Origin: Streptomyces subrutilus
GTDB lineage: Bacteria > Actinomycetota > Actinomycetes > Streptomycetales > Streptomycetaceae
Reading direction: 5' to 3'
DNA: 64,000 nucleotides
Assembly: GCF_008704535.1 (NCBI RefSeq)
Contig: NZ_CP023701.1
Location: 4,032,501-4,096,500 of the forward strand
Position 1 is the first letter of the stretch, and each line of letters opens with the position of its first letter. The translations under genes were made by a program, and so were the position numbers. The notes below the pieces were generated by a model. The model was not told the origin of the DNA, did no database searches, and worked only from the letters and a program-made list of their open reading frames with translations. This document shows positions 19,258-29,371 of the stretch, in pieces.

Positions 19258-20022
19258 CTAGCGCCGCGGTTCCCAGCGGAACCACCGCTGCACAGCAAAC
19301 ACCGTTATCCCCGCCCAGGCCAGCGTGGTCAGCCCGGCCGCCAGCAGGTCACCGCCCTGCGCCCCGCCCGACCAGCCGGCCCGCACCAGGGTCATCACGC
19401 CGCTCAGCGGCAGCAGTTCGCAGACCGGGACCAGCGCGTCGGGCAGCGCGTCCACGGGCAGGAAGAGCCCGGAGCCGAGGGCCGTCAGCAGGAACAGCGG
19501 CAGGGTGGTGATGCCCGCGCTCTCCACGTTGCGGGTGAAGGAGCTGGTCAGCGCCGACAGCCCGGCCAGCAGCAGGATGCCCGCGAGGACGGCCGCGAGG
19601 ACCAGCGGGGGATTGCGCGGCAGCCGTACGTCCAGGGCTGCGGCCCCGGCGGCGACGAGGACGGCGATCTGGCCGAGGGCGAGGACCGTCGCGGGCAGCG
19701 CGGTCCCGGCGAGGATCTCCAAGTCGCGCGCCTCGCCGGTGCGCAGCCGCTTCAGCACGAGCTCCTCGCGCCGCGCCACGTAGGCGGAGACCAGGTTCAT
19801 GTAGACGACGAGGACCAGCACCATCCCGATCCCGCCGGTCAGGGTGGCCTCGCCGAGCGCGGCCGCGTCCTGCGGGCCGGTCAGGGTGGAGCGCAGGACG
19901 AAGACCATCACCAGCGGCAGCAGCAGCGCCACGCTCAGCGCGGCCCGGTTGCGCACGAGCAGGGTGAGTTCGCTGCGGCCGAGCGCCGCGAGCCGTGCGG
20001 GCTTCAGGGACAGTGCGGTCAT
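19258..20022 (-). CDS. ABC-2 type transporter permease
   Basis: A 254-residue integral membrane protein with six predicted transmembrane segments in the ABC-2 pattern (VALLLPLVMVFVL at about 31–43, later LVLVVYMNLVSAYV, LAAVLAGILLLAGLSAL and TLPLFLLTALGSGLFLPVD). ABC-2 exporters move antibiotics, lipids or polysaccharides outwards. Its ATG overlaps the ATPase stop (ATGA), so the two are coupled and probably form the transporter together. The substrate cannot be read from sequence; pairing with a two-component system is typical of detoxification or cell-envelope stress exporters. Confidence 0.88.
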   Translation of the reverse strand: MTALSLKPARLAALGRSELTLLVRNRAALSVALLLPLVMVFVLRSTLTGPQDAAALGEATLTGGIGMVLVLVVYMNLVSAYVARREELVLKRLRTGEARDLEILAGTALPATVLALGQIAVLVAAGAAALDVRLPRNPPLVLAAVLAGILLLAGLSALTSSFTRNVESAGITTLPLFLLTALGSGLFLPVDALPDALVPVCELLPLSGVMTLVRAGWSGGAQGGDLLAAGLTTLAWAGITVFAVQRWFRWEPRR

Positions 20023-21005
20023 CGGGTCCTCGCCATCGTGGTGTCGGCCGCGTCGCCCGCGCCCTCGGTCGTGCCGTCCGCCCCGCCGCTCCGGCCGGCC
20101 GCGCGCCGGCGGTCCCGGGCGATCTCCAGGAAGGCCTCCTCCAGGGACGCGGACCGGGCGTCCAGCCCGGCCAGCTCGACCCCGGTGTCGTGGGCCCAGC
20201 GCAGCAGTGCGCCCAGGTCGGCCTGGAGCCGCCCGGTACGGATCTCCACCTGCCGCCCGTGCGCGGCGGCGTGCAGCGCCAGCGGCAGCCGGCCGGCCGG
20301 CATCCCTTCGGGCAGGGTGAAGCGGATGCGGGCCGGCCGGGTGGCGGTCACCTCGGCCGGGGTGCCGGAGAGCACGAGCTCCCCCTCGTGCAGGATCCCG
20401 AGCCGGTCCGCGAGCTCCTCGGCCTCCTCCAGGTAGTGCGTGGTCAGCAGCACGGTGGTGCCCTGGGCGCGCAGTTCGCGGACGAGGGCCCAGGTGTCGC
20501 GGCGGCCCTCGGGGTCCATGCCGGTGGTCGGCTCGTCCAGGAAGAGCACCTCGGGCCGGCCCAGCAGGGCCATCGCCAGGTCGAGGCGGCGCCGTTCGCC
20601 GCCGGACAGCTGTGTGACCCGTACGGCGGAGCGCGCGCCGAGCCCGACCAGCTCCAGCACCTCGGGCGCCGGCCGGGCGGCGCTGGTGACCCCGCTCCAC
20701 ATCCGGACGGTCTCGGCGACCGTCAGGTCGGAGGGGAAGCCGCCCTCCTGGAGCATGACCCCGGTCCGGGGGCGGACGTCCGCCCGCCGGGTGTACGGGT
20801 CGAGTCCGAAGACGCGCACCCGTCCGCCGGTCGGGGCGGCCAGTCCCTCCAGCAGTTCGACGGTGGAGGTCTTGCCGGCGCCGTTGGTCCCGAGCAGGGC
20901 GAAGATCTCGCCGCGCTCCACGGAGAAGGAGACGCCTCGGACGGCCTCGAAGCCGCCGGCGTAGCCGCGGCGCAGGCCCTCGACGTCGATCACGGTGTCA
21001 GTCAT
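20019..21005 (-). CDS. ABC transporter ATP-binding protein
   Basis: A 328-residue ATPase of the DrrA/CcmA-type export group. Walker A GTNGAGKTS (about residues 39–47), Q-loop LQEGG, signature LSGGERRRLDLAMALLG, Walker B VLFLDEPTTGMDPEG and the switch histidine in LLTTHYLEEAEELA are all intact. The ATPase domain ends near residue 215; a C-terminal extension of about 110 residues carries the YadG/DrrA-like region and a Gly/Asp-rich tail. First gene of the four-gene operon on this strand. Confidence 0.92.
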   Translation of the reverse strand: MTDTVIDVEGLRRGYAGGFEAVRGVSFSVERGEIFALLGTNGAGKTSTVELLEGLAAPTGGRVRVFGLDPYTRRADVRPRTGVMLQEGGFPSDLTVAETVRMWSGVTSAARPAPEVLELVGLGARSAVRVTQLSGGERRRLDLAMALLGRPEVLFLDEPTTGMDPEGRRDTWALVRELRAQGTTVLLTTHYLEEAEELADRLGILHEGELVLSGTPAEVTATRPARIRFTLPEGMPAGRLPLALHAAAHGRQVEIRTGRLQADLGALLRWAHDTGVELAGLDARSASLEEAFLEIARDRRRAAGRSGGADGTTEGAGDAADTTMARTR

Positions 21006-21141
21006 GGTCCAAGCCTCGGCCCGGCCCGGACCGGCCGGCAGTGCGCGCTGTCACGAGCGGCGATGACATTTGTCAGGGAGCACCGGGGCCGGGGCCGCCG
21101 GCGCGAAAAGACGGTGCGGCGCAGTGCGGGGAAACACGAAG

Positions 21142-21170
21142 AAGGCCCCGGTCGCAATGACCGGGGCCTT
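21142..21170 (-). terminator. Hairpin terminator of the tRNA-Gly genes
   Basis: A perfect 12-bp stem AAGGCCCCGGTC / GACCGGGGCCTT with loop GCAAT, 7 nt beyond the 3' end of the tRNA-Gly(GCC) gene at 21178. Confidence 0.8.
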
Positions 21171-21177
21171 CCATCCG

Positions 21178-21250
<73 letters not shown>

Positions 21251-21331
21251 AAGCACCGCGCGAAACTACCGCGTGGGCAATGCGTGCATCACTCTACCTG
21301 ATCCACCGAGGTGGTCGGTATTGCGTTGCAG

Positions 21332-21403
21332 AGCGGGTGACAGGGATCGCACACTGCGCCTTCCTCCTGGAAGGAGGATGTTCTACTACTGAACTACACC
21401 CGC
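21332..21403 (-). tRNA. tRNA-Gly(TCC)
   Basis: Minus-strand cloverleaf with acceptor GCGGGTG, D-arm AGTTCAGTAGTAGAAC, anticodon loop CTTCCAG (anticodon TCC), and GTGCGATCC T-arm. It lies 81 nt upstream of tRNA-Gly(GCC) in the direction of transcription, so the two are probably co-transcribed and share the hairpin at 21142. Confidence 0.93.
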
Positions 21404-21491
21404 ACGACCTGTGGGGCTTTGACCTGCGGTCTGGCCCCTCGGCGTGATCCACACACTAGCCGACGGAGGGGGGTGGATGGCAAATCGGCTC

Positions 21492-21809
21492 TCAGTGGGC
21501 CGCGTTGTAGGCCTCGTAGATCCTCTTGGGGATGCGGCCGCGCGGCGGCACCTCGTGCTGGTTGGCGCGGGCCCAGGCCCGGACGACCGCCGGGTCGGGC
21601 GCGATGGACGTGTGCTTGAAGGCCTTCCCCGAGCGGGACTGGCGCCGCCCGGCGGCCACGAAGGGGGCGAGGCCCTTCCGCAGTTTCTTTGCGTTGGCCG
21701 CATTGAGGTCGATCTCGTACGACTTACCGTCCAGGGAGAACACGACCGTTTCCGCCGCTTCTCCGCCGTCGATGTCGTCGGAGAGCGTGACTACTACGCG
21801 CTGCGCCAC
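21492..21809 (-). CDS. lsrL: Lsr2-family nucleoid-associated protein (LsrL paralogue)
   Basis: A 105-residue xenogeneic-silencer-family protein. The N-terminal dimerisation domain starts MAQRVVVTLSDDIDGGEAAE, followed by the conserved DGKSYEIDLNAANA segment. A basic linker (GRRQSRSGKAFK) leads to the C-terminal DNA-binding domain, whose AT-hook-like core is PPRGRIPKRI with R-G-R at about residues 90–92. Streptomyces usually have two Lsr2 proteins; the sequence and this position upstream of purS identify the second, LsrL. Its own upstream region is unusually A/T-rich for this chromosome, the type of DNA such proteins bind, so autoregulation is plausible. Confidence 0.88.
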   Translation of the reverse strand: MAQRVVVTLSDDIDGGEAAETVVFSLDGKSYEIDLNAANAKKLRKGLAPFVAAGRRQSRSGKAFKHTSIAPDPAVVRAWARANQHEVPPRGRIPKRIYEAYNAAH

Positions 21810-21901
21810 GGATATCGGTCCCTTCGTGCGACGCCACCGGCGCTGTGCCCGGTGATGTCGCCTGTGTGGATGTTTCGGAGCATTGCATCTTTACCGCACC
21901 G

Positions 21902-22040
21902 TTGCGAAGCGACAAATGCCACTTGCTCCGGGTGATTCCTTTGTACCCCGATTCCCTTTGTATTGCGAAGCCCAGTTAATTGTCTCCGCGTGTCCCGCCG
22001 CAATCCCGGGCACGTGGTTTTCCGGCGGATTTTGCGAAGC
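21902..22040. repeat. Three direct repeats of TTGCGAAGC in the lsrL–purS divergent region
   Basis: TTGCGAAGC occurs at 21902–21910, 21963–21971 and 22032–22040, all in the same orientation and spaced 61 and 69 bp, in the 348-bp divergent region between lsrL and purS. Such exact reuse of a 9-mer in a short regulatory segment suggests a binding site for a regulator of one or both genes; no known motif was matched. Confidence 0.5.
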
Positions 22041-22083
22041 GTTGGTGAAGCCCAATGTCCCGGACGATCACGATCGAAGGATA

Positions 22084-22116
22084 TCTACCCGCGTAGAAAT
22101 TTTCGCCGGGTACGCT
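22084..22116 (+). promoter_or_regulatory. purSQL promoter with overlapping palindrome
   Basis: A TANNNT box (TACGCT) lies at 22111–22116, about 40 nt before purS. The expected -35 position (about 22087–22093) falls inside a palindrome TCTAC-N4-GTAGA at 22084–22097. A regulator bound there would block the promoter, so it is a candidate operator for purine-dependent repression. The regulator is not identified. Confidence 0.45.
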
Positions 22117-22157
22117 GAGGGAACCGCCTTCGCACCAACCACCACACGGGAGTGCCA

Positions 22158-22403
22158 GTGGCACGCGTCGTAGTCGACGTCATGCTCAAGCCGGAGATCC
22201 TCGACCCCCAGGGCCAGGCGGTGCAGCGTGCACTGCCGCGTCTGGGCTTCGAGGGGATCTCCGACGTCCGCCAGGGGAAGCGCTTCGAACTGGAGGTGGA
22301 GGGACCGGTCGACCAGGCCGCCCTCGACCGCATCCACACGATGGCCGAAACGTTCCTCGCCAACACCGTCATCGAAGACTTCACCGTGAAGGTCGAGGCC
22401 TGA
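22158..22403 (+). CDS. purS: Phosphoribosylformylglycinamidine synthase subunit PurS
   Basis: An 81-residue protein that bridges PurQ and PurL in the three-part FGAM synthase and aids ammonia channelling. ARVVVDVMLKPEILDPQGQA is the characteristic start and GFEGISDVRQGKRFEL the second β-strand region. GTG at 22158 has GGGAG 5 nt upstream; another GTG at 22152 overlaps that site and is less likely. First gene of the purSQL operon. Confidence 0.95.
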   Translation: MARVVVDVMLKPEILDPQGQAVQRALPRLGFEGISDVRQGKRFELEVEGPVDQAALDRIHTMAETFLANTVIEDFTVKVEA

Positions 22404-22405
22404 CG

Positions 22406-23082
22406 GTGACCACTCGCATCGGAGTCGTCACGTTCCCCGGAACGCTCGACGACCGTGACTCGCTGCGCGCCGTCCGGCTCGCCGGGGCCGAGCCGGTCCC
22501 GCTCTGGCACCGCGACAAGGACCTGCACCAGGTCGACGCGGTCGTCCTCGCGGGCGGCTTCTCCTACGGGGACTACCTGCGCGCCGGGGCCATCTCCCGC
22601 TTCTCGCCGGTGATGGAGACCGTCATCGCGCAGGCCCGCGCCGGCATGCCCGTCCTGGGCATCTGCAACGGCTTCCAGGTCCTCACCGAGGCCCACCTGC
22701 TGCCGGGGGCGATGCTCCGCAACAACCACCTCCACTTCGTCTGCCGCGACCAGAAGCTGCGGGTGGAGAACGCGGAGACCGCGTGGACCGGCGACTACAC
22801 CGCCGGCCAGGAGATCTCCGTACCGCTGAAGAACATGGACGGCCGATACACCGCCGACGAGCGCACGCTCGACGAACTGGAGGCCGAAGGCCGCGTGGCC
22901 TTCCGGTACCTCGACGGCAACCCGAACGGCTCGCTGCGCGACATCGCCGGCATCACCAACGCCGAGGGCAACGTCGTCGGCCTCATGCCGCACCCCGAGC
23001 ACGCGGTCGAGCCGCTGATCGGGACGGGCCGCACCGACGGCCTCCCGTTCTTCACCTCGGTCCTGAAGAAGCTGGTCAGCGC

Positions 23083-23086
<4 letters not shown>
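22406..23086 (+). CDS. purQ: Phosphoribosylformylglycinamidine synthase, glutaminase subunit PurQ
   Basis: A 226-residue class I glutamine amidotransferase that supplies ammonia to PurL. The nucleophile cysteine is in VLGICNGFQVL (about residue 89) and the His/Glu pair in LMPHPEHAVEP (about residues 197–199). GFSYGDYLRAGAIS is the family signature. Starts 2 nt after the purS stop with GTG, and its stop overlaps the purL start. Confidence 0.97.
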
Positions 23087-25332
<2,246 letters not shown>

Positions 25333-25441
25333 TCCCGCCCCACCCGCTCCCTCCACGGGCCCCCGGCCGGACTCCCTCCGGCCGGGGGCCCGCGGCGTGT
25401 GACCGCACGGCGCGGGCCCGCCTGTTGTACGGGATTGCGCA

Positions 25442-25741
25442 ATGACGTGACTTCGGCCCCGCGAAGCTCGAAGAACGCGTCGCGGAGCTGGAACGGCGGC
25501 TGGCCGCAATGGAGTCGGCGCGGACGGCCGCCGGCCCGCCGGAGCCCGCCGAGGGCGACTTCCGGGCCCTGGAGAGCTTCGTGGCGGCCCCGGCCGGCCG
25601 CGTGCAGCCAGCCGGCCGCGGTCAGCTGCCGCAGGTGGTGGTAGACCTGCCCGCTGGTGCCGACCCCGTCGAGCGCGGTCGGTTCGGCGCCGGTGCGCCG
25701 GCCCGCGAGGATCTCGCGCAGCAGCCGTACCGGCCCCGCCC
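25442..25741. pseudogene. Rearranged ArsR-like winged-helix regulator remnant
   Basis: Two pieces of one regulator lie head-to-head. On the plus strand (about 25449–25583) a coiled-coil N-terminus reads FGPAKLEERVAELERRLAAM … GDFRALESF; its presumed ATG at 25442 is followed by ACG TGA, consistent with one inserted base that breaks the first codons. On the minus strand (about 25735–25590) a winged helix reads GPVRLLREILAGRRTGAE then GQVYHHLRQLTAAGWLH. In the intact actinobacterial family, as I recall it, the coiled coil precedes this helix on one strand with about 60 residues between. Inversion plus internal deletion plus frameshift is the simplest explanation. Confidence 0.6.
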
Positions 25742-25782
25742 CGCACCGGCCCGGTGCCTCCCGGGCCCGGCGGGGCCCCGAG

Positions 25783-25788
25783 TAGGGT
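25783..25788 (+). promoter_or_regulatory. Candidate -10 box of the SCP-fold gene (leaderless)
   Basis: TAGGGT followed by 6 nt (CGGGGC) and the ATG at 25795, with no spacing for a ribosome binding site. Confidence 0.45.
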
Positions 25789-25794
25789 CGGGGC

Positions 25795-26589
25795 ATGTCG
25801 CCCGCCGGGAAGAAGCTGCGGAGCTACGACTCCGCGAAGATCCGTACCGCCGTCACCGCCCAGTTCGGGCACGTCGCCCGCAGCGCGGCGGAGCTGACCC
25901 CCGGGCAACTGGAGCGGCCCAGCGGGCTCGGGGACTGGACCGTCGCCGAGCTGGCCGGGCACGTCGCGTGGATCGCCGACTCGCTGGCCGCCGGACTCGC
26001 CCGCCCGCCCGGCGCCGTCCCCGAACTGCGTGCCGCCGAATGGCCCTTCGCCACCGCCTCCCTCGCCGGGAAGATCTCCGAGGCGGCCCGGGAGACCCTC
26101 GGCGGCGCCCCGCTGCCCGAGCTGTTCGCGGGGGCGGCGCTGCGGCTGGCGAGCGCACTGGCGGAGCACCCGGACGGCCGGGTGCTGGACCTGTGGATCG
26201 GGGACATGACCCTGGCCGACTTCCTGGTCACCCGGACCGTGGAACTGGTGGTCCACACCGACGACCTGAACCGGGCCGTGCCCGGCCTCGACATCCCCCT
26301 GGAGCGCCAGGCCCTGGCGGCCTGCACCCGGCTGCTCGCCGACGCCCTCGCGCTCAAGGCGCCCGGCGGTTCGGTCGAGGTCAGGATCCCGCCCTTCGCG
26401 GTGGTCCAGTGCGTGCAGGGCCCCAGCCACACCCGCGGCACCCCGCCGAACGTCGTCGAGACCGATCCGCTGACCTGGCTGCGGCTCGCGACGGGCCGTA
26501 CGGACTGGGCCGGGGCCGTCGACGGGGCACTGGTACGGGCCAGCGGCGAGCGGGCCGACCTGTCGGCGCTGCTGCCCCTGATGAGCTGA
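25795..26589 (+). CDS. Maleylpyruvate isomerase-family (MDMPI) protein with SCP-like C-terminal domain
   Basis: A 264-residue protein. Residues about 18–150 form the DinB/MDMPI four-helix domain of mycothiol-dependent enzymes: QLERPSGLGDWTVAELAGHV includes the first metal histidine, and VELVVHTDDLNRAV has the H-x-D pair that completes the site. The C-terminal part (about 175–264) ends with the sterol-carrier-like signature PPFAVVQCVQGPSHTRGTPP and a TDPLTWLRLATG motif. Substrate unknown; the family transfers or isomerises using mycothiol, the actinobacterial thiol. Likely leaderless mRNA. Confidence 0.75.
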   Translation: MSPAGKKLRSYDSAKIRTAVTAQFGHVARSAAELTPGQLERPSGLGDWTVAELAGHVAWIADSLAAGLARPPGAVPELRAAEWPFATASLAGKISEAARETLGGAPLPELFAGAALRLASALAEHPDGRVLDLWIGDMTLADFLVTRTVELVVHTDDLNRAVPGLDIPLERQALAACTRLLADALALKAPGGSVEVRIPPFAVVQCVQGPSHTRGTPPNVVETDPLTWLRLATGRTDWAGAVDGALVRASGERADLSALLPLMS

Positions 26590-26673
26590 GCCGCGACCCC
26601 CGGGCCCGCGGCCCGCTCAAGGCGACGGCCGCGCCGGGCGGAACCGCTCCGGCCGCCGCTCCGTCACACCACC

Positions 26674-27468
26674 ATGCGTACTCTCCGGCACCTCACCTCC
26701 GGTCTGGTCCTCGTCCTCGCCCTCGCCGCGTGCGGCGGAGCGGGAGAGGAGCCGGCCGATCCGCTTCCGGGGGCCGCCGGCTCCTGGCGCGTCGAGTCCC
26801 TGACCACCGGCGGACGGACGCTGCACGCGCCCGCCGCGGCCCGCTTCGACCTCGCCGGGGACGAGGCCGAGGGCAACTACGGCTGCAACGGCTTCACGGC
26901 GAAGGCGGTCACCGAAGGCCGCACCGCCGTGACCCTCACCCCCGGCGTCTCCACCACCATGGCCTGCGAGGACCAGGCGTTCGAGGTCGCGTTCGCCAAG
27001 CTGCTCCGGGGCCGGCTCACCATCGACCGGGGCCCCGACCGGCTCACGCTGAAGACCGCCGACGGGAGCACCATCGCGATGACCTCCGAGCCCCGCACCC
27101 CCGACGCCCCGCTGACCACCACCGCATGGACCGTCACCTCGCTGACCGGCGGCGGGACCGCCTCGTCCGTCCCCGCCGAGGCGGCCGGCCGGGCCCGGTT
27201 CACCCTCGCCGCCGACGGCGCCGCGAGCGGCAGCCTCGGCTGCAACCGGTTCAGCGCCCGGGCCGCCATCGAGGGCTCCTCGGTCGTGTTCGGGCCGCTC
27301 ACCTCGACCCGGATGGCCTGCCAGGGCGCGGCGGGCGACGTCGAGCGGTCGCTGACCGCGCTGCTGGGCAGCGGCCCGCTCGCCTGGAAGGTCCAGGAGG
27401 GCACCCTGACCCTCAGCGCCCCGGACGGCACCGGCCTGACGGCGACGGCGGGCTCCGCCGCCGAGTGA
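26674..27468 (+). CDS. Lipoprotein with two META domains
   Basis: A 264-residue putative lipoprotein. The signal peptide ends in a lipobox LAAC with C20 (VLVLALAACGG). Two tandem META (HslJ-like) domains follow: about residues 37–130 with GCNGFTAKAV and TTMACEDQAFEVAF, and about 148–255 with GCNRFSARAAI and STRMACQGAAGDVE. Each repeats the paired-Cys G-C-N … M-A-C motif of the domain, suggesting an internal duplication. META proteins are linked to heat-shock/novobiocin resistance in E. coli HslJ, but the role here is unknown. Convergent with the sulfatase. Confidence 0.85.
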   Translation: MRTLRHLTSGLVLVLALAACGGAGEEPADPLPGAAGSWRVESLTTGGRTLHAPAAARFDLAGDEAEGNYGCNGFTAKAVTEGRTAVTLTPGVSTTMACEDQAFEVAFAKLLRGRLTIDRGPDRLTLKTADGSTIAMTSEPRTPDAPLTTTAWTVTSLTGGGTASSVPAEAAGRARFTLAADGAASGSLGCNRFSARAAIEGSSVVFGPLTSTRMACQGAAGDVERSLTALLGSGPLAWKVQEGTLTLSAPDGTGLTATAGSAAE

Positions 27469-27555
27469 CCGGCGCGCCCGCCCGGCGCGGCCCGCGCCGG
27501 CCGGCCGCGGCCCCGGCGGCCTCGGCGGCCCGGCGGCCCCGGCGCCCCGGCGCGG

Positions 27556-28986
27556 TCAGGCCGGGTACGGCAGCAGTCCCGCGTCCGTCTTCTCCCAGGC
27601 CGCCCGCAGCTCCGCCAGCCGCGCCGGCTCCAGGGCCGCCCTGTCGGCCTGCTCGCGGGCGTCCCCGGCCAGGTTGAACAGCTGGTCCCGGCCCGCCTTG
27701 CCGCGGTAGTACTTCCAGTCGCCGCGGCGCAGCGCCCGCTCCCCGCGCACCCGCCAGAACAGGTCCCGTACGGGCGCCTTCTCGCCGCGCAGCAGGTATC
27801 CGGCCAGGCTCGCCCCGTCCAGCGGGTACGCCCGGTGCGGGCGGGTCCCGGCCAGTTCCAGCAGGGTCGCCGTCCAGTCGGGGCTGAAGACGGGAACGTG
27901 GCTGACCTGGCCGCCGTCCAGACGGGCGGGCCAGCGGGCGATGTTGGGGACCCGGATGCCGCCCTCCTGGAGGGAGGCCTTGTTGCCCGACAGCGGCCAG
28001 TTGTAGGAGAAGCGCTCGCCACCGTTGTCGCTGGAGAAGACCACCAGGGTGTCCTCCTCCTGCCCGCTGCGCCTGAGCGCCTTCAGCACCTCGCCGATCG
28101 AGCGGTCGAGGTCCTCCACCATCTCCTTGTACTTCTCGACCGAGCCGCCGTCCTGGTGCCACAGGGCCTGCCGGTCGCCCGCCCTGATCCGCCGGACGAC
28201 CTCGGCGCTCTGCGCGGTGTCCCCCTCGGCGATCCACGGCCAGTGCGGGGTGGTGAAGTTGAGGTTCAGCAGCCACGGCTTGCCGTGGTGGTCGCGCGCG
28301 ACGTACTCGCTCGCCCGCTCGGTGATGATCCGGGTGTAGTAGCGCAGGTCCTGGTACTCGGCGTCGCCTTCGTAGAGGTCGTACTCACCGCCCAGCCCCA
28401 GCTTGGAGTAGTACTCCAGGGCCCCGCCGAAGTTGCCGAAGAACTCGTCCCAGCCGGACTTGGTGGGGCTGTAGTCGGGCAGGTGGCCCGCGTGCCACTT
28501 GCCGATCAGCGCGGTGGCGTACCCGGCCTCCTTCAGCAGCGACGCCAGCGTCGGGTGCGTGGGCTCCAGGCCGACGGACCGGTCGGCGATCGGCTCGGCC
28601 AGCCCGCCCCTGGTCCGGGCCGGGTAGCGCCCGGTGTACAGGCTGAACCGGGTCGGGGAGCAGGTGGCGGAGCCGGAGTAGGCGTCGGTGAACCGGACGC
28701 CCTGGCGGGCCAGCCGGTCCAGGTTGGGGGTCTTGATGTGCGGGGAGCCGTACGAGGACAGGTCGGCCCAGCCGAGGTCGTCGCCGAGGATGAACAGGAT
28801 GTTCGGGCGGCGGGAGCGGCGGCCGCGGTCGGCGCGGAACTCCCGTTCCCGCGGGGCCGCGTCACGGTCCTCGGCGGCCTGCGCGGCCGGCGCGGCGGCA
28901 CCCAGCCCGACGGCCGCGGCGGCGGCGCTCACACCGACGGCGCCGCCGAAGGCGCGCCGGGACAGGGGGGATTCGTTCGGGATCAC
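27556..28986 (-). CDS. Secreted sulfatase (arylsulfatase family), Tat-exported
   Basis: A 476-residue sulfatase. A Tat signal with LSRRAFGG precedes a hydrophobic Ala-rich segment and an A-Q-A-A cleavage region near residue 38. The catalytic motif is CSPTR with C109, the residue oxidised to formylglycine, followed by FSLYTGR. DD69–70 in ILGDDLGWADL and the DNGGERFSYN segment give the calcium/sulfate site. The GTG has GGAG 5 nt upstream. A short cysteine-containing leader peptide ORF lies 130 nt upstream on the same strand, suggesting control by sulfur/cysteine supply. Substrate sulfate ester unknown; it would scavenge sulfate outside the cell. Confidence 0.9.
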   Translation of the reverse strand: MIPNESPLSRRAFGGAVGVSAAAAAVGLGAAAPAAQAAEDRDAAPREREFRADRGRRSRRPNILFILGDDLGWADLSSYGSPHIKTPNLDRLARQGVRFTDAYSGSATCSPTRFSLYTGRYPARTRGGLAEPIADRSVGLEPTHPTLASLLKEAGYATALIGKWHAGHLPDYSPTKSGWDEFFGNFGGALEYYSKLGLGGEYDLYEGDAEYQDLRYYTRIITERASEYVARDHHGKPWLLNLNFTTPHWPWIAEGDTAQSAEVVRRIRAGDRQALWHQDGGSVEKYKEMVEDLDRSIGEVLKALRRSGQEEDTLVVFSSDNGGERFSYNWPLSGNKASLQEGGIRVPNIARWPARLDGGQVSHVPVFSPDWTATLLELAGTRPHRAYPLDGASLAGYLLRGEKAPVRDLFWRVRGERALRRGDWKYYRGKAGRDQLFNLAGDAREQADRAALEPARLAELRAAWEKTDAGLLPYPA

Positions 28987-29116
28987 GGGCGCTCCAGGGC
29001 ACGGCCCGACGGCCCGGCCCGGGGGCGGCGCGCGGGCGGTGGCGCACGGCACGGAGGGGCGGGCCCGGTCGGGGGCGGGAAAAGAGAAAAAGGAAAGAAA
29101 AGGGAAAAGCCTGCGG

Positions 29117-29212
29117 CTACGCGCAGCGTCGACAGATGGCGCTCGCGACACGGACCAGGTCCACGTGCCGGCGCTCGACGAGGGTGACGGTGCGGTCACC
29201 GAGGGGCTGCAT
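29117..29212 (-). CDS. Short leader peptide upstream of the sulfatase
   Basis: A 31-codon ORF on the minus strand, from ATG at 29212 to TAG at 29117. Its core RRHVDLVRVASAIC, followed by RRCA, matches the actinobacterial 'putative leader peptide' family (RRHVDL-x-RV-x-SA-x-C) that I recall upstream of sulfur and cysteine metabolism genes. The two cysteine codons near the end fit ribosome-stalling control by cysteine availability. There is no good ribosome binding site, so it may be read from a leaderless transcript or start slightly differently. The sulfatase begins 130 nt further on. It overlaps nothing else and is missed by length filters. Confidence 0.65.
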   Translation of the reverse strand: MQPLGDRTVTLVERRHVDLVRVASAICRRCA

Positions 29213-29358
29213 GGGGCGGAGCTTGTACGAACCGACAGGCACCTGTCAACCAGGGCATTCCGGATTCCGAGACGGTCACCCTCCGCACGGACGGCCGGAC
29301 TGTCCGCACTGTGACTTTTCCTGGCCGTCCCCAATTCGGACCAGTGGTCGATCTCGCC

Positions 29359-29364
29359 TACACT
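29359..29364 (+). promoter_or_regulatory. Candidate -10 box of purF (leaderless)
   Basis: TACACT followed by exactly 7 nt (CGGTGCC) and the GTG start of purF, with no ribosome binding site; same geometry as dnaX and purD. Confidence 0.5.
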
Positions 29365-29371
29365 CGGTGCC

